NCBI GenBank assembly: GCA_016764115.1
Contig: JAESSM010000108.1
Location: 1-14,162, forward strand
DNA: 14,162 nucleotides
DNA from: Bacteroidia bacterium
GTDB lineage: Bacteria; Bacteroidota; Bacteroidia; JAESSM01; NORP286
Direction of reading: 5' to 3'
Shown piece by piece: positions 12,939-14,162 of this stretch. A model generated the notes under the pieces. That model was not told the DNA's origin. It was given only the letters and a program-made list of their open reading frames with translations, and made no database searches. Positions within the stretch are counted from its first letter, which is position 1. Every line of letters begins with the position of its first letter. Position numbers and translations under genes: made by a program.

Positions 12939-13655
12939 ATGGGTTCCTGGAATAAGTGGTTATGGGGAGGTTTAGGTTGGGCATTTTTCGGTCCGATAGG
13001 GGGTATATTGGGATATGCCATGGGCACTATGTCTCAAGACTTCAATGCCGGAGAATTGGAAAGAACCGATACTCAACCTGGTGATTTCGGGGTAGTACTT
13101 TTGATATTAGCCGGAACCGTCATCAAGGCAGATGGGAAAATTCTAAAATCAGAGTTAGAGTTCGTAAAGCAGTTCTTTGTTGATCAATTTGGGGTAGATT
13201 ATACCAAGGAAAGGATGCAGCTTTTCAAAGAAATGCTTCGACAGGAATATTCAGTAAGAGATGTTTGTGTGCAGATCAAACAAAATATGGATTATGACGC
13301 CAGGGTTCAACTTCTACATTTTCTATTTGGCGTTTCTAATGCTGATGGTGAAATACATCCCAGGGAAGTTGCAATAATACAGGCTATGTCGCGATATATG
13401 GGTATTCACATTACTGATTATACTTCTATAAAAGCAATGTTTTATTCTGACATGAATGCTTCCTATAAAATCCTTGAAGTTAACCCAAAAGCTTCGGATG
13501 ATGACGTAAAACATGCCTATAAAGAAATGGCAATCAGGTACCATCCTGACAAAGTCACTCATCTGGGTGAAGAGTTTAAAAAATCCGCTACCGAAAAGTT
13601 CCAAAAAGTAAATGAGGCATACGAGAAGATTAAAACACAGCGAGGAATAAAATAA
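12939..13655 (+). CDS. DjlA-like membrane-anchored TerB + DnaJ-domain co-chaperone
   Basis: A 238-residue protein in three parts. The N-terminus (WNKWLWGGLGWAFFGPIGGI onward, residues 4-31) is a glycine-rich membrane helix like that of E. coli DjlA. A TerB-type helical domain fills about 48-165, with the two acidic loops KADGKI (64-69) and NADGEI (134-139) each followed by a Glu-bearing helix. A C-terminal J-domain spans about 173-235, with SYKILEV (175-181), the HPD triad at 202-204 in YHPDK, and FQKVNEAYEKI (221-231). It should recruit DnaK and stimulate its ATPase at the membrane. Length is close to DjlA. It has its own candidate promoter and is convergent with the NHL-repeat gene (15 bases apart). 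Confidence 0.93.
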   Translation: MGSWNKWLWGGLGWAFFGPIGGILGYAMGTMSQDFNAGELERTDTQPGDFGVVLLILAGTVIKADGKILKSELEFVKQFFVDQFGVDYTKERMQLFKEMLRQEYSVRDVCVQIKQNMDYDARVQLLHFLFGVSNADGEIHPREVAIIQAMSRYMGIHITDYTSIKAMFYSDMNASYKILEVNPKASDDDVKHAYKEMAIRYHPDKVTHLGEEFKKSATEKFQKVNEAYEKIKTQRGIK

Positions 13656-13670
13656 GTCTTTCCAATAATA

Positions 13671-14162
13671 TTACTGTCTCAATTTTAGCTCCCACCAAGT
13701 TGTTTCACGGCTATCAATATCATACACGACTATCTTATTATTGAACTTATTTATAATATAAACTTTCTGATCATGAATGATCAGGTCATTGGGGCAGTTT
13801 AATATTGCTTTATCTTTAGTATTACTAATTATGGTTTTCAATTCTTCAGTTTGAAGATCAAATGATTTTATCTTCTGATTGTAGGTATCAGCGATATAAA
13901 TTTGATCATTATTGAAACCAATCCCACTAGGGTATTGCATCATTGCATGTGGAAACTTTCCATCAATATCTCCAAACTCAATCATATTAATACCAATTAA
14001 CGTAGAAACAAATCCCGATTTTGACTGCCTTAGTGATGAAGATTCTCCTTCAACGAAATATAAGTCCTTTTTATTCGAACATATCCCTAAAGGTCTTGCT
14101 AGCTGGCTTTGTATTAAAAAGCCATCAAGTCTATTTGTAATCCCATCACCTAAAAAAACTTC
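13671..14162 (-). CDS. NHL-repeat protein, C-terminal part (5' end beyond the window)
   Basis: The minus-strand frame is open from the TAA-side end at 13671 to the window edge, giving 163 residues of the C-terminal part. A Met at 13985 is internal, since the frame continues upstream without a stop as GINM, preceded by further repeat sequence. Beta-propeller NHL repeats are visible: LARPLGICSNKKDLYFVEGE then SSSLRQ...STLIG; YPSGIGFNNDQIYIADTYNQ then KIKSFD; and NCPNDLIIHDQKVYIINKFN then NKIVVYDI. The SSSLR and FGDIDG strings resemble the propeller of NHLRC2-type proteins, which carry an N-terminal thioredoxin-like domain. Whether that domain is present lies outside the window. Confidence 0.82.
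   Translation of the reverse strand, partial: EVFLGDGITNRLDGFLIQSQLARPLGICSNKKDLYFVEGESSSLRQSKSGFVSTLIGINMIEFGDIDGKFPHAMMQYPSGIGFNNDQIYIADTYNQKIKSFDLQTEELKTIISNTKDKAILNCPNDLIIHDQKVYIINKFNNKIVVYDIDSRETTWWELKLRQ

Overview
The window looks like an ordinary chromosomal stretch of a Bacteroidota bacterium. It is AT-rich, and the proteins are of Bacteroidota type: a TonB C-terminal domain, bifunctional PGI/PMI, a cyclophilin with a secretion signal, a YwqK-type MORN_2 protein, TatA next to GatA, and a DjlA-like J-protein. Several intergenic regions carry the Bacteroidota-style promoter core TAnnTTTG. Placement below phylum is not possible from the sequence alone. No rRNA, tRNA, CRISPR array, phage, transposase or known defence system was seen.

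Layout. 1-165: end of a tonB-like gene (+), whose 3' end overlaps that of the converging PGI/PMI gene. 152-5109: a minus-strand run, in transcription order truB, ribF, gltX, a very acidic 70-residue protein, a stand-alone B12-binding domain, and PGI/PMI. truB/ribF/gltX are tightly packed (4-base overlap, then zero spacing). 5253-7104 (+): a 6-pyruvoyl-tetrahydropterin synthase-like enzyme, GTP cyclohydrolase I and a Bax inhibitor-1/YccA membrane protein. The first two catalyse consecutive pterin steps. 7262-8935 (-): tatA then gatA. 9115-10849 (+): a TerB-like protein, a membrane protein with a possible PH-like domain, and a secreted MORN_2 protein. 10854-10986: a palindromic intergenic repeat. 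11015-11671 (-): cyclophilin. 11766-12502 (+): two tandem paralogous lipoproteins. 12504-12833 (-): a conserved-looking hypothetical protein. 12939-13655 (+): TerB plus J-domain protein. 13671-14162 (-): the C-terminal part of an NHL-repeat protein that runs off the window.

No obvious undescribed multi-gene system is present; most genes are housekeeping. The most unusual structure is non-coding. Three genes (gltX, the B12-domain gene, yccA) are followed, starting at or one base after the stop codon, by degenerate arrays of an 8-base unit ATTCGTNN on the coding strand. A fourth gene (gatA) has a 7-base ATTCT-type array about 50 bases downstream. Other points of note are three genes whose frames offer only TTG (or ATT) as start, a PTPS-type rather than QueD-type active-site spacing, the acidic protein with no basic residue, and two operator-like inverted repeats. 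There is no gene-free stretch longer than 300 bases; the longest are 8936-9114 (179 bases) and 10850-11014 (165 bases).
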